Shown here one piece after another: positions 41,591 through 49,786 of a stretch of 64,000 bases of DNA; the first letter of the stretch is position 1; each line of letters opens with the position of its first letter. The notes under the pieces were generated by a model. It made no database searches. It was not told the origin of the DNA and saw only the letters and a list, made by a program, of their open reading frames with translations. Made by a program: the position numbers and the translations under genes. The stretch comes from JABGQS01 sp963674545 (lineage in GTDB: Bacteria; Bacillota; Clostridia; Christensenellales; SZUA-584), in NCBI GenBank assembly GCA_963674545.2, contig CAXXFB010000001.1, forward strand, positions 3,224,001-3,288,000, given 5' to 3'.

Positions 41591-42322
41591 ATGAAGGCAT
41601 TGATATTGAACTCCGGCATAGGAAAGCGCATGGGGGACATTACGAAACAAAGACCTAAGTGCATGACGCAGATAGGCGCCGGATTTACTATAATCAGCTG
41701 GCAGCTTGACGTGCTGAAAAAAGCGGGTATAAAGCAGGCGGTGATAACAACCGGGCCATTTGCAGAGGAGCTTGAAGAATATGTATTATCGCTTGACACC
41801 GGAATGGATATCGAGTTTGTTGCAAACCCGGATTATGACAGCACAAACTATATATATTCGATTTACTGCGCAAAAGACAGTTTAGAGGATGAAATTATAC
41901 TGCTGCACGGTGATTTAGTTTTTGAACCTGCAGTAGCGCAGGTTATAGTTGGCAGCAAAGAAAGCTGTATTGTTGTAGATTCCACTCTGCCTCTGCCGGA
42001 AAAGGACTTCAAAGCAAGGATTTCAGCAAGCAGGGTAAAAGAAGTGAGCACGAAGATATTCGGCGAAGACTGTGCAGCATGCCAGCCGTTTTACCATATC
42101 CACAAGAGCGATATGCTGATGTGGCTTGATGAGATAAAGCTTTTCTGTGAAAGCGGCAGGCGGGGCGTTTATGCTGAGGAAGCGCTGAACGGCATTACGG
42201 ACAGGCTTGAGCTTTATGCGGCTCAGCAGAGCGGCAGGCTGTGCAGCGAGATAGATAACGAAGACGATTTGAAAGTGATTTCATCCAGATTCAAAAAAAT
42301 GGTGAGATCAGAAAGGATATAG
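41591..42322 (+). CDS. LicC/PntC-like nucleotidyltransferase (phosphonoalkyl or phosphocholine cytidylyltransferase type)
   Basis: A 243-residue sugar-nucleotidyltransferase fold. The nucleotide-binding loop is LNSGIGKRMGD with RPKCM, both near the N terminus, followed by NPDYDSTNYIYSIY, LLHGDLVFEP (metal Asp) and a distal YAEEALN. Close relatives activate phosphocholine (LicC) or 2-aminoethylphosphonate (PntC) as CMP esters. Here its neighbours make hydroxyethylphosphonate, so that is the proposed substrate. It starts 3 bases after the decarboxylase stop and precedes PEP mutase by 2 bases. Fold firm, exact substrate inferred. Confidence 0.8.
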   Translation: MKALILNSGIGKRMGDITKQRPKCMTQIGAGFTIISWQLDVLKKAGIKQAVITTGPFAEELEEYVLSLDTGMDIEFVANPDYDSTNYIYSIYCAKDSLEDEIILLHGDLVFEPAVAQVIVGSKESCIVVDSTLPLPEKDFKARISASRVKEVSTKIFGEDCAACQPFYHIHKSDMLMWLDEIKLFCESGRRGVYAEEALNGITDRLELYAAQQSGRLCSEIDNEDDLKVISSRFKKMVRSERI

Positions 42323-42324
42323 AA

Positions 42325-43617
42325 ATGAAGAGTGTATATGTCTGTTTCAGTACTGATATCATTCACTGCGGGCATCTGAATATATTGAGAAAAGCTGCCG
42401 AACTTGGGGAGCTTACCGTAGGGGTGCTTACAGATGAAGTTATTGCATCTTATAAGCGGTATCCACTCATCCCTCTTGCTGAACGAATCGAGATGTTCAG
42501 CAGCATACGCAGCGTCTCACGAGTGGTAGTACAGGACGCGCTTGAATATGATGATATATTGGAAGAGCTGCGTCCTGATATCGTGGTACACGGTGACAAC
42601 TGGAGGACGGGTTATCAGGCGGAGATAAGGGAGAGGATAATAGAACAGCTTGGCAATTGGGGCGGCGAATTAGTTGAGTTTCCTTATACACAGACACCGA
42701 CAGAGGATATAATAACTAGGCTTGATAAAGTGCTTTCAATGCCGGAAAACAGGCGCTGCAGATTAAAGAAACTGCTAAGCTATAAGCCGTGCTTATCTGT
42801 AATAGAAGCGCATAGCGGGCTGAGCGGGCTTATCGCTGAAAAAACAAGAGTGCAGACTTCGAAAGGTGTTAAGGAGTTTGATGCGATATGGGTATCCAGC
42901 CTTTGTGATTCTACGGTTAAAGGAAAGCCGGATATCGAGCTTGTTGACATGACGTCACGAATACACACCATAGAAGAGATAATGGACGTAACTACAAAGC
43001 CTATCATACTTGACGGAGACACCGGAGGGCTGGTAGAGCACTTTGTGTTCAATATAAGGACACTTGAACGGATGGGTGTTTCTGCTATAATAATAGAGGA
43101 TAAAAGCGGTCTTAAAAAGAACTCTTTGTTTGGAACGCAGGTAGAGCAGACACAAGCTGGAATAGAAGAATTCTGTGAGAAGATACGTGCCGGCAAGAAT
43201 GCGCTCAAAACAAAAGATTTTATGATAATAGCACGCTGTGAGAGCCTTATACTTGAGAAGGGCATTGAAGATGCTCTTGAACGCTGTGACGCTTATGTTA
43301 AAGCAGGAGCAGACGGGATAATGATACATTCACGCAGCAAGAAGCCGGACGAAGTACTCGAGTTCTGTGCAAGGTTCCGACAGAAGAACAAGAGCGTTCC
43401 GATAGTGGCGGTTCCGACGACATACAATGGGATAACGGAGGAGGAACTAGCGGAGCATGGCGTCAATATAGTAATACATGCGAACCATCTTATACGAAGC
43501 ATGTTTCCGGCTATGCAGAGAACGGCAGTGCAGATACTTTTAAACGGAAGGTCGCTTGAGGCAAGCGAGAGCTGCATGCCTATCAAAGAGATACTGACGC
43601 TTATACCAGATCAATAA
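42325..43617 (+). CDS. aepX: Cytidylyltransferase-like domain fused to phosphoenolpyruvate mutase
   Basis: A 430-residue fusion. Residues 1-135 are a CTP-transferase-like domain with the HxGH motif as IIHCGHLNIL (residues 13-22). Residues about 145-430 are PEP mutase, which isomerises PEP to phosphonopyruvate, the committed step of phosphonate synthesis. The family signature EDKSGLKKNS at about 254-263 is complete, preceded by the metal Asp in LDGDTGG. Later blocks are IIARCESLI and DGIMIHSRSKK. It is one of two cytidylyltransferase-type domains in the locus. The mutase signature is decisive. Confidence 0.95.
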   Translation: MKSVYVCFSTDIIHCGHLNILRKAAELGELTVGVLTDEVIASYKRYPLIPLAERIEMFSSIRSVSRVVVQDALEYDDILEELRPDIVVHGDNWRTGYQAEIRERIIEQLGNWGGELVEFPYTQTPTEDIITRLDKVLSMPENRRCRLKKLLSYKPCLSVIEAHSGLSGLIAEKTRVQTSKGVKEFDAIWVSSLCDSTVKGKPDIELVDMTSRIHTIEEIMDVTTKPIILDGDTGGLVEHFVFNIRTLERMGVSAIIIEDKSGLKKNSLFGTQVEQTQAGIEEFCEKIRAGKNALKTKDFMIIARCESLILEKGIEDALERCDAYVKAGADGIMIHSRSKKPDEVLEFCARFRQKNKSVPIVAVPTTYNGITEEELAEHGVNIVIHANHLIRSMFPAMQRTAVQILLNGRSLEASESCMPIKEILTLIPDQ

Positions 43618-43628
43618 GGAGACGCAAA

Positions 43629-44756
43629 ATGCAGTTTATACCGTTTTCTCCGGTAGATATACGCTTTGCTTCGGTTCAGAAACTGGATGAACTTCTGTCT
43701 TCGTTTGCTGGCAGGCGCACAATAATCGTTGCCAGCAAAGGTACTGCCGGCAGGCTGGAAGCAGTTACTGCGCTTGGTGGGCTCATAAAGCAGCAGGGGA
43801 ACATACTTATAAGCGATATCACGCCTAATCCGTCTGTGGAAGATGTGCGCAGGCATGTAAACATGCTAAGAAGCAAGGATTGCTTTGACTGTATAATAGC
43901 GATAGGCGGAGGCAGCAGCATAGACCTTGCAAAGGCTATAAGTGCGCTGCAGGGGCTGGCGAAGACGCATGAAGCCAGCTATGAAGAGGTCGCACAGGCT
44001 GTTTCTGACAAGTTGTTTTTCGACGGCTGCGAACCTGCAGATATAATAGCTGTTCCAACGACCGCAGGTACAGGCTCAGAGGTTACGAGGTGGGCTACTG
44101 TCTGGGATTTTGAAAACGGCAGGAAACTCTCGGTAGAACACAAAGAGTGTTATCCGAAACTTGCGGTAATGGTGCCGGAGCTGACAAAGAGCATGGACAA
44201 GAGGCTGACACTTGCTACGGGGCTTGATGCGCTAAGTCATGCGATGGAAGGATATTGGGCAAAGGGGCGCAATCCACTTTCACAGGCACTGGCTCTAGAC
44301 TCAATAGAACGGATAAAGGACGCACTTCCCACTGTGCTTGCAAACCCTGGTGACACCGACGCAAGAAAGCAAATGTGCCTTGGCTCTTTACTGGCAGGGC
44401 TTTCGTTCTCGATGACAAAGACTACTGCATGCCACAGCATATCTTATCCGCTTACAATGAGTTATGGTGTGGAACACGGGCTTGCAGCAGCGCTGACTCT
44501 TTCGCAGATGATGAAAATAAATATTTCCGCTGTTCCGGAGCTTGAGAGAATTGACAAGCTGTTCGGAGGTGGTTTTGAAGAATGGCTGAGTGAGGTCTCG
44601 GAAGGCATACAAAAGCTAAGGCTTTGCGCATTCGGGATAGGTGAGGGAGACATAGAGGATATTGCAAACGGCGCTTTCACACTGGGAAGAATGGATAATA
44701 ATCCGGCTCCGATGGAACTTGGGTCGGTCAAAGAAGTTTTGAAAAATATTCTATAG
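43629..44756 (+). CDS. Iron-containing alcohol dehydrogenase, probable phosphonoacetaldehyde reductase
   Basis: A 375-residue group III dehydrogenase. NAD(P)-binding GGGSSIDLAKAI at about residues 96-107, VPTTAGTGSEVT near 141, and metal-ligand blocks LDALSHAMEGYWA and TACHSISYPL with its histidines. Next to PEP mutase and phosphonopyruvate decarboxylase, and with no PhnW-type aminotransferase in the window, it is expected to reduce phosphonoacetaldehyde to 2-hydroxyethylphosphonate, as PhpC does in phosphinothricin synthesis. Substrate is inferred from context. Preceded by AAGGAG, 11 bases after PEP mutase. Confidence 0.85.
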   Translation: MQFIPFSPVDIRFASVQKLDELLSSFAGRRTIIVASKGTAGRLEAVTALGGLIKQQGNILISDITPNPSVEDVRRHVNMLRSKDCFDCIIAIGGGSSIDLAKAISALQGLAKTHEASYEEVAQAVSDKLFFDGCEPADIIAVPTTAGTGSEVTRWATVWDFENGRKLSVEHKECYPKLAVMVPELTKSMDKRLTLATGLDALSHAMEGYWAKGRNPLSQALALDSIERIKDALPTVLANPGDTDARKQMCLGSLLAGLSFSMTKTTACHSISYPLTMSYGVEHGLAAALTLSQMMKINISAVPELERIDKLFGGGFEEWLSEVSEGIQKLRLCAFGIGEGDIEDIANGAFTLGRMDNNPAPMELGSVKEVLKNIL

Positions 44757-44771
44757 ACACGGAGGAACAAA

Positions 44772-45029
44772 ATGAAGTTTTTTTTACGTAACGCAGGTAT
44801 TTTTATTGCATATCTACTATTAACGACAATAATGCTGTCTTCCACGGCACTGGCGTATATCGACCCGGCTGCGACTTCGTACATTGTGCAGATAGTTGCC
44901 GGTGTTGTTATCGCAGGAGGCGTTGCCGTCGGTATATTCTGGAAGAAGATAAAGTTGTTTTTCAGAAATATGAAAATGAAACGCCTTGAAAAATCGCTGA
45001 CAAAGAAAGCGGAAAAAGAACAGGAATAG
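44772..45029 (+). CDS. Small secreted or membrane protein with YIDP motif
   Basis: An 85-residue protein. Signal-like segment at residues 7-28, then AYIDPAATSYIVQIVAGV, a second hydrophobic segment (residues 32-56) and a Lys/Arg-rich tail ending in coiled-coil-like RLEKSLTKKAEKE. Tiny proteins with the Y-I/L-D-P-x-T/A-x-S-Y motif occur beside cell-surface polymer genes; here it is the last gene of the phosphonate locus, 15 bases after the dehydrogenase, with an ACGGAGG site. Function unknown. A hairpin terminator follows. Confidence 0.7.
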   Translation: MKFFLRNAGIFIAYLLLTTIMLSSTALAYIDPAATSYIVQIVAGVVIAGGVAVGIFWKKIKLFFRNMKMKRLEKSLTKKAEKEQE

Positions 45030-45154
45030 GTCTCGATCAGGCTGAAGAAAGAAGCTTAACTGCATGACGGAGAATGGCGTGTAAAATCTGATTTTAATAT
45101 TTGATACGCATCCGACTGCATTTTTGCCTGCTTGTTTTATTTACTGCACAAAAT

Positions 45155-45183
45155 AAAAGCACCTTTTCGGGTGTTTTTTATTT
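45155..45183 (+). terminator. Rho-independent terminator of the phosphonate locus
   Basis: AAAAGCACC at 45155-45163 pairs with GGTGTTTT-type sequence at 45170-45178 (one G-T), six-base loop, continuing into T. It separates the phosphonate genes from the sugar operon. Confidence 0.8.
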
Positions 45184-45318
45184 TTCAGGACAGTTTTTTT
45201 ATTATTCAAATACATTTTTCTAGAAAAAAATAAAGGAGATTTTACAGGAATTTTTGATATTGTTTCTGTTTAGAAAACGAAAAATCTCCATAGATACTGA
45301 TTATTTCAGAGAAAAAAT

Positions 45319-45358
45319 ATTGTTACGAAAATAACAATCGAAACGTTTTAATAAAACG
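45319..45358 (+). promoter_or_regulatory. Two adjacent operator-like palindromes before the LacI-type regulator
   Basis: First, a perfect 7-6-7 inverted repeat with arms ATTGTTA and TAACAAT at 45319-45338. Second, a perfect 7-1-7 palindrome with arms CGTTTTA and TAAAACG at 45344-45358, overlapping AAACGTTT at 45341-45348, whose central CG is the hallmark of LacI-family operators. Both are about 155-190 bases upstream of the regulator start. They are probably bound by that regulator. The remainder of 45030-45511 holds the terminator above and AT-rich leader with no gene. Confidence 0.6.
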
Positions 45359-45511
45359 ATAGCAGGAATAATGCAGTGAATGGTATTGCAAATGAAAAAC
45401 AGCCGTGCTATGTTAAATATAAATTCAGAGTGAGTAAAAAACATTTAAACAATATTACTACAGGATATATGTATCCTATTAACATGACGCTATCACGAAG
45501 AGGTGTGTATT

Positions 45512-47761
45512 TTGGCAACTATCAAAGACGTGGCAAGCAAAGCTGGAGTTTCCATATCAACAGTTTCGCTTGTTATAAACGGCAAGAGGAATATAAGCAC
45601 GGAAAAATATCATGCTATTCTTGCTGCCATGAAAGAACTGAATTACAGACCCAGCATCATAGCGCAGAACTTAAAGAAACAGAAATTTCATATCATTGGT
45701 GTTATGCTTCCTTCGACTGACGGACACTATTCGCAGATATTGAAGGGGATACACAGCGTACTCAGCGAGAAGAAATATCATATAATCGTCAGCCTGACGG
45801 GCGACGATATCCAGAAGGAAGAGGATATATTCGAAGAGTTCATCTCTATGGGAGCTTCGGGAGTCATATCCGTTCCATGCGATACCGAAAACGTTGATAA
45901 ATATAAAAAGTGGATAGAAACAGGGCTATCGATAGTGTTCATAGAGCGCAGACTGGAAGACGTTGATTTTTCTAATGTAATTTATGATAACCAAAAAATA
46001 ATATACAACAAAACAAAGGAACTGCTGGAGCAGTATAAGCCGGAGGAGATGGCTCTTATAACAGGTTCGCTGAAGCATTCCAATGAGAGCGAATGTGTGC
46101 GGGCTTTCAGGGATGCCGTTTCGGAAGCATGCCCGGAAACAGAGCTTGACAAGCTGGAAATAGCGGAGACAAGCCTTAAGCGTACAAGAAAGATGTATGA
46201 CCTGCTGAAACGATATGGGCAGGACGAGTGTCATATCAAATGCTATTTGCTGACTGACATAGAGAGCGCAGACATGCTGGCAGAGATACAAGTCTTGATG
46301 AAACGTGAGCCGAGGATATATGCACTAAGCGGAGATGCATGGCTGAATTCAAAAAAACAGAAAGCAATGGTGAAGCTGCTTCCGAGAGAATCTAACAAGC
46401 TTGGACAAAAATCAGCAGAGCTTTTGATGAGGTTTGTAAAAAACAACCGTGTTGCAGAAAAGAGGGATGTGCTTGTTGAGACCAATTACGACTACAGGGA
46501 GACAAAGGAGATAAAAACCGTCCAGATGAAGGGCGGAGCTCCGCTCAAAGTTCTGCTGCTTCAGTCGAATGCTATGGACGTTTTATTCAAGCTTTCACCG
46601 AACTTTACAAAAGAGACAGGAATCAAAACGCAGTTTACGTTCGTTCCGTTCTATAAGCTGACACATATGCTGGCAGGAGACCCGGATAAAGTGCCGGACC
46701 ATGATGTTTTGTGGGTGGACGTACCTCTGGTCGACACTATGTCGAGGATGGGAAGGCTGCTTGACCTGCGGCCTTGGCTTGACAGCGACGAAAGGAACAT
46801 ACTGGACAGGTTCCCCAGCGGAGTTTTAAAGTGCGTCTCCAACAAGAAACAGCAGATATACGGACTGCCGCTGCTCATGGACGAGGGACTGCTGTATTAC
46901 CGCAAAGATGTTTTTAACGATCCTGCGGTGCAGTGGAGTTTCTTCAATAAATACGGCTTTGAATTAAAGCCGCCGATATCTTGGACGGAATTCAATTATA
47001 TTGCAGAGTTTTTTGACCCGGCTGTAAACAAAAAATCTAAGTTCAAGAGCGGCACAGTATTATCACTTACCGGCCCGACCGCTATTCTGGAAGAGTTTTA
47101 TGTCCGTCAATGGGCTTTCAACGGCAGGATGGTAGACAAATGGGGCAAGCTGAGCATCAACTCTATAGAAAACGTAAGAGCGCTTGAGAACCTCATAACG
47201 TCGTATAAGCATTCACCGCCCGATTCGCTCGACTATTTCTTTGAAGAGACATTTGCATGTCTTTTAAAGGGAGAGACTCCAATGGTGCAGGGGTTCCCGA
47301 CACATTATCAGCCGTTCAGGTATGCTGAGTCTAAAGACAGCCTTGAAGCGCAGATAGACGTTGCGCCTCTGCCCGGAGGCAAACCGTTGCTGGGTGGATG
47401 GGTCATGGGTGTAAACTCAGCAACCAAGATGCAGACCGAGGCTTTTGAGTTTTTGAACTGGGTGCTGCGTGAGGATATGGTGGTGGCCAAAGGAATGCTT
47501 GGGCATCTTGTGCCTGTCAAAGCGACTTATGAGAGTACAATACTAAATAACTATTACCCAGGACTTAAGATGATGAATATAGAAAATTTTTCGAAAGAAC
47601 TAAGAGAAGTAATCAAAGATAATAATGGCAATATAATAGACCAGTTCCAATTCGAAGAAGTGGTGTCTGAAGAACTGATAAAAGCGCTGAGGTCTCAGCA
47701 GTCAGCTGAAGAGGCGCTAAAGAAAGCGCAGGGAAAAGTCGGGGAGCTTTTGTTTAAATAA
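45512..47761 (+). CDS. LacI-family regulator fused to a family-1 extracellular solute-binding domain
   Basis: A 749-residue fusion. The TTG at 45512 is chosen because it gives the canonical MATIKDVASKAGVS, with AGAGGTG six bases upstream; an in-frame GTG at 45503 has no site. Residues 1-55 are the LacI helix-turn-helix and hinge (VSISTVSLVING, LNYRPS), 60-325 the LacI effector domain (IIGVMLPSTDGHYSQILKG), and about 345-745 a maltose-binding-protein-like SBP_bac_1 domain (VLLLQSNAMDVLFKL, YGLPLLMDEGLLYYRKD, PPISWTEF). There is no signal peptide, so the SBP domain must sense a cytoplasmic ligand. It starts the sugar operon; the first permease begins 32 bases later. Confidence 0.9.
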   Translation: MATIKDVASKAGVSISTVSLVINGKRNISTEKYHAILAAMKELNYRPSIIAQNLKKQKFHIIGVMLPSTDGHYSQILKGIHSVLSEKKYHIIVSLTGDDIQKEEDIFEEFISMGASGVISVPCDTENVDKYKKWIETGLSIVFIERRLEDVDFSNVIYDNQKIIYNKTKELLEQYKPEEMALITGSLKHSNESECVRAFRDAVSEACPETELDKLEIAETSLKRTRKMYDLLKRYGQDECHIKCYLLTDIESADMLAEIQVLMKREPRIYALSGDAWLNSKKQKAMVKLLPRESNKLGQKSAELLMRFVKNNRVAEKRDVLVETNYDYRETKEIKTVQMKGGAPLKVLLLQSNAMDVLFKLSPNFTKETGIKTQFTFVPFYKLTHMLAGDPDKVPDHDVLWVDVPLVDTMSRMGRLLDLRPWLDSDERNILDRFPSGVLKCVSNKKQQIYGLPLLMDEGLLYYRKDVFNDPAVQWSFFNKYGFELKPPISWTEFNYIAEFFDPAVNKKSKFKSGTVLSLTGPTAILEEFYVRQWAFNGRMVDKWGKLSINSIENVRALENLITSYKHSPPDSLDYFFEETFACLLKGETPMVQGFPTHYQPFRYAESKDSLEAQIDVAPLPGGKPLLGGWVMGVNSATKMQTEAFEFLNWVLREDMVVAKGMLGHLVPVKATYESTILNNYYPGLKMMNIENFSKELREVIKDNNGNIIDQFQFEEVVSEELIKALRSQQSAEEALKKAQGKVGELLFK

Positions 47762-47793
47762 CTTTATAATAATTAATTTAGTGGAGGGAAGCA

Positions 47794-48792
47794 GTGAACA
47801 AGGTTAAGAAGCTATTAAGAATGGACCTTACAAGCGTGGTGCTGCCGCTGGTTGTACTATTTATCATTTTGCTTATAGGTTCAAAAGGTTTTCTGTCTGC
47901 ATACAACATATTGTCTGTATTGCAGAGCGTTGCTATATTTGTACTGATAGGACTGGCGCAGATGTCGGCATTATCGCTTGGACAGTTCAACCTTGCAGTG
48001 GGGGCTATGGGATGCCTTTCCGCAATAATGATGGGATTATTCATGCAGGTGCTTGGCCTGCCGCTGATAGTAGCGCTGTTGCTAGGGCTTATCATAGCGA
48101 TGATAGCCGGAGCATTGCAGGGGCTTATCATAGCCAAAAGCGGCATCAGCCCGTTTATAATAACACTGGCTTTGCTAAGTGTTTACACGGGTATAGCAAC
48201 TGTTATAACGATGGGTGACTCATACAATGATCTGCCGGACATTATAAAAACGATAAGCAGGATGCAGTTTGGGCCAGTTCCATTGACTTTCCTTATCTCG
48301 GTCGCTATCTGTGCAGTTGCATTCGTAGTATTCAAATATACTAACATAGGCAGGCGCCTCAAAGCAGTTGGGGCAAACCCACGTGCGGCGCAATTTTCGG
48401 GAATAAGCGTGCCAAGTACGGTTGTTATGGGACATGCGATATCCGGCCTGTTTGCAGGGCTTGCTGCTTTTATCCAGATATGTAAATTCAACTCGGCGCA
48501 GCTTGCAATAGGAAGTGATTGGATGATGACTTCATTCGTTGTTGCTGTCCTTGGAGGAACGCTTCTATCGGGAGGTAAGATATCTGTAATAGGAACACTG
48601 CTTGGCAGTCTGCTGATGGTATTCATTATAAACGCACTGGGGCTGTGGAGAGTAAATACATATATGTTCCAGACTATTATGGGTCTTGTACTTTTGGGTG
48701 CCTATGAGATCGATAGAGCAAGACTATCATACATAAGAAAACGCAGTACTTTGATCGCAGATACGCAGGACGGGGAGGCAAAAGATGAATAG
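47794..48792 (+). CDS. Sugar ABC transporter permease, RbsC-like, first copy
   Basis: A 332-residue integral membrane permease of the BPD_transp_2 (ribose-type) family with about nine TM segments. Family motifs: GQFNLAVGAMGCLSA, SGISPFIITLALLSVYTG, and GRRLKAVGANPRAAQFSGI with the EAA-like coupling loop, then GTLLSGGKISVIGTLLG. The start is GTG with GGAGGG at 47783-47788. The C terminus overlaps the second permease by 8 bases. Two different permeases probably form the heterodimeric channel. Confidence 0.92.
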   Translation: MNKVKKLLRMDLTSVVLPLVVLFIILLIGSKGFLSAYNILSVLQSVAIFVLIGLAQMSALSLGQFNLAVGAMGCLSAIMMGLFMQVLGLPLIVALLLGLIIAMIAGALQGLIIAKSGISPFIITLALLSVYTGIATVITMGDSYNDLPDIIKTISRMQFGPVPLTFLISVAICAVAFVVFKYTNIGRRLKAVGANPRAAQFSGISVPSTVVMGHAISGLFAGLAAFIQICKFNSAQLAIGSDWMMTSFVVAVLGGTLLSGGKISVIGTLLGSLLMVFIINALGLWRVNTYMFQTIMGLVLLGAYEIDRARLSYIRKRSTLIADTQDGEAKDE

Positions 48793-49777
48793 GGTTAAAA
48801 CTTCGGGCGCAGCGAGCCTTTGGAGCAAGCTTACAAAATCCAGCCTCTTCGGAGCATTGATAATAGTTATTGTACTGCTGGGCGTGATGCTTATAATAAA
48901 GCCAACTTATCTTTCTCCTACCAATATTTACGTGCTTGCAAAAGTGCTTACCGTAACGGCAGTGGTCGGCTTTTCACAAATGATAGTCATATCCAGCGGA
49001 GGCCTTAATCTTTCGATAGGCGCAACAGGAGCGCTCTCCGCTGTGATAGCCGGCTGGGCAATGACAGCGCAAGGCCTGCCATGGTGGGTCGGCGTACTAA
49101 TGGGCCTTGGAGTCGGTATACTGTGCGGCGTGGTTAACGGTTTGCTAATATACCGTGCAGGCGGAGTGGGCGTGGCGTTCTTCCTCATAACACTGGCAAC
49201 AGCAAGCGTATTCCAAGGGCTTAACTTTACGATAACAAAGGGAAATCCGTTCTATGGACCGGACGGAAAGATGGCTTCTGCATTTCTTGCGATGGGCAAT
49301 ACAAAGATACTCGGGTTGCCCGCATCGTTCTTCATAATGATAGCAATAGCGGTATTGCTGATACTACTTTACAGCAAAATGAAGCTCGGACGGCAGATAC
49401 TTGCTTTTGGAGCAAGCAACAAGGCGGCGCAGTTGTATGGTGTATCTAAATTCAAGGTAGTGCTTTCCGCAAACATAATCGCAAGCCTGCTGGCAGCGAT
49501 CGCCGGAATACTTGCAATGATAAGAATAGAAGCGGCGCAGCCGAACATGGGCGCTGACTGGATGCTTATGTCGTTTGCAGCTCCGCTTATCGGCGGTACT
49601 AGGCAGGCGGGCGGCAAGGTTAATGTACTAGGAGCAATCCTGGGTGCGTTCTCGCTTACGATAATAAGCAACGCACTTGTACACTTGAAGGTCGATATAT
49701 ATTGGAACCAGCTTATTTACGGAATGATAATACTGCTTGCAGTTACCATAGACAGACTCCGTTATATAAGGAAATAG
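48785..49777 (+). CDS. Sugar ABC transporter permease, RbsC-like, second copy
   Basis: A 330-residue permease homologous to the preceding one. Motifs: SSGGLNLSIGATGALSAVIAG, VAFFLITLATASVFQGL, GRQILAFGASNKAAQLYGV (coupling loop) and GGTRQAGGKVNVLGAILG. It starts inside the end of the first permease with GGGAGG upstream and precedes the ATPase by 9 bases. The pair, with a dual-domain ATPase and a lipoprotein binding protein, forms one complete carbohydrate importer. Confidence 0.92.
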   Translation: MNRVKTSGAASLWSKLTKSSLFGALIIVIVLLGVMLIIKPTYLSPTNIYVLAKVLTVTAVVGFSQMIVISSGGLNLSIGATGALSAVIAGWAMTAQGLPWWVGVLMGLGVGILCGVVNGLLIYRAGGVGVAFFLITLATASVFQGLNFTITKGNPFYGPDGKMASAFLAMGNTKILGLPASFFIMIAIAVLLILLYSKMKLGRQILAFGASNKAAQLYGVSKFKVVLSANIIASLLAAIAGILAMIRIEAAQPNMGADWMLMSFAAPLIGGTRQAGGKVNVLGAILGAFSLTIISNALVHLKVDIYWNQLIYGMIILLAVTIDRLRYIRK

Positions 49778-49786
49778 GGGGAGAAT

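Noticed and set aside
43629..44756. Aminoethylphosphonate as the phosphonate end product
   Set aside because: No PhnW-like aminotransferase is in the locus; the dehydrogenase points to hydroxyethylphosphonate. An aminotransferase elsewhere in the genome could still change this.
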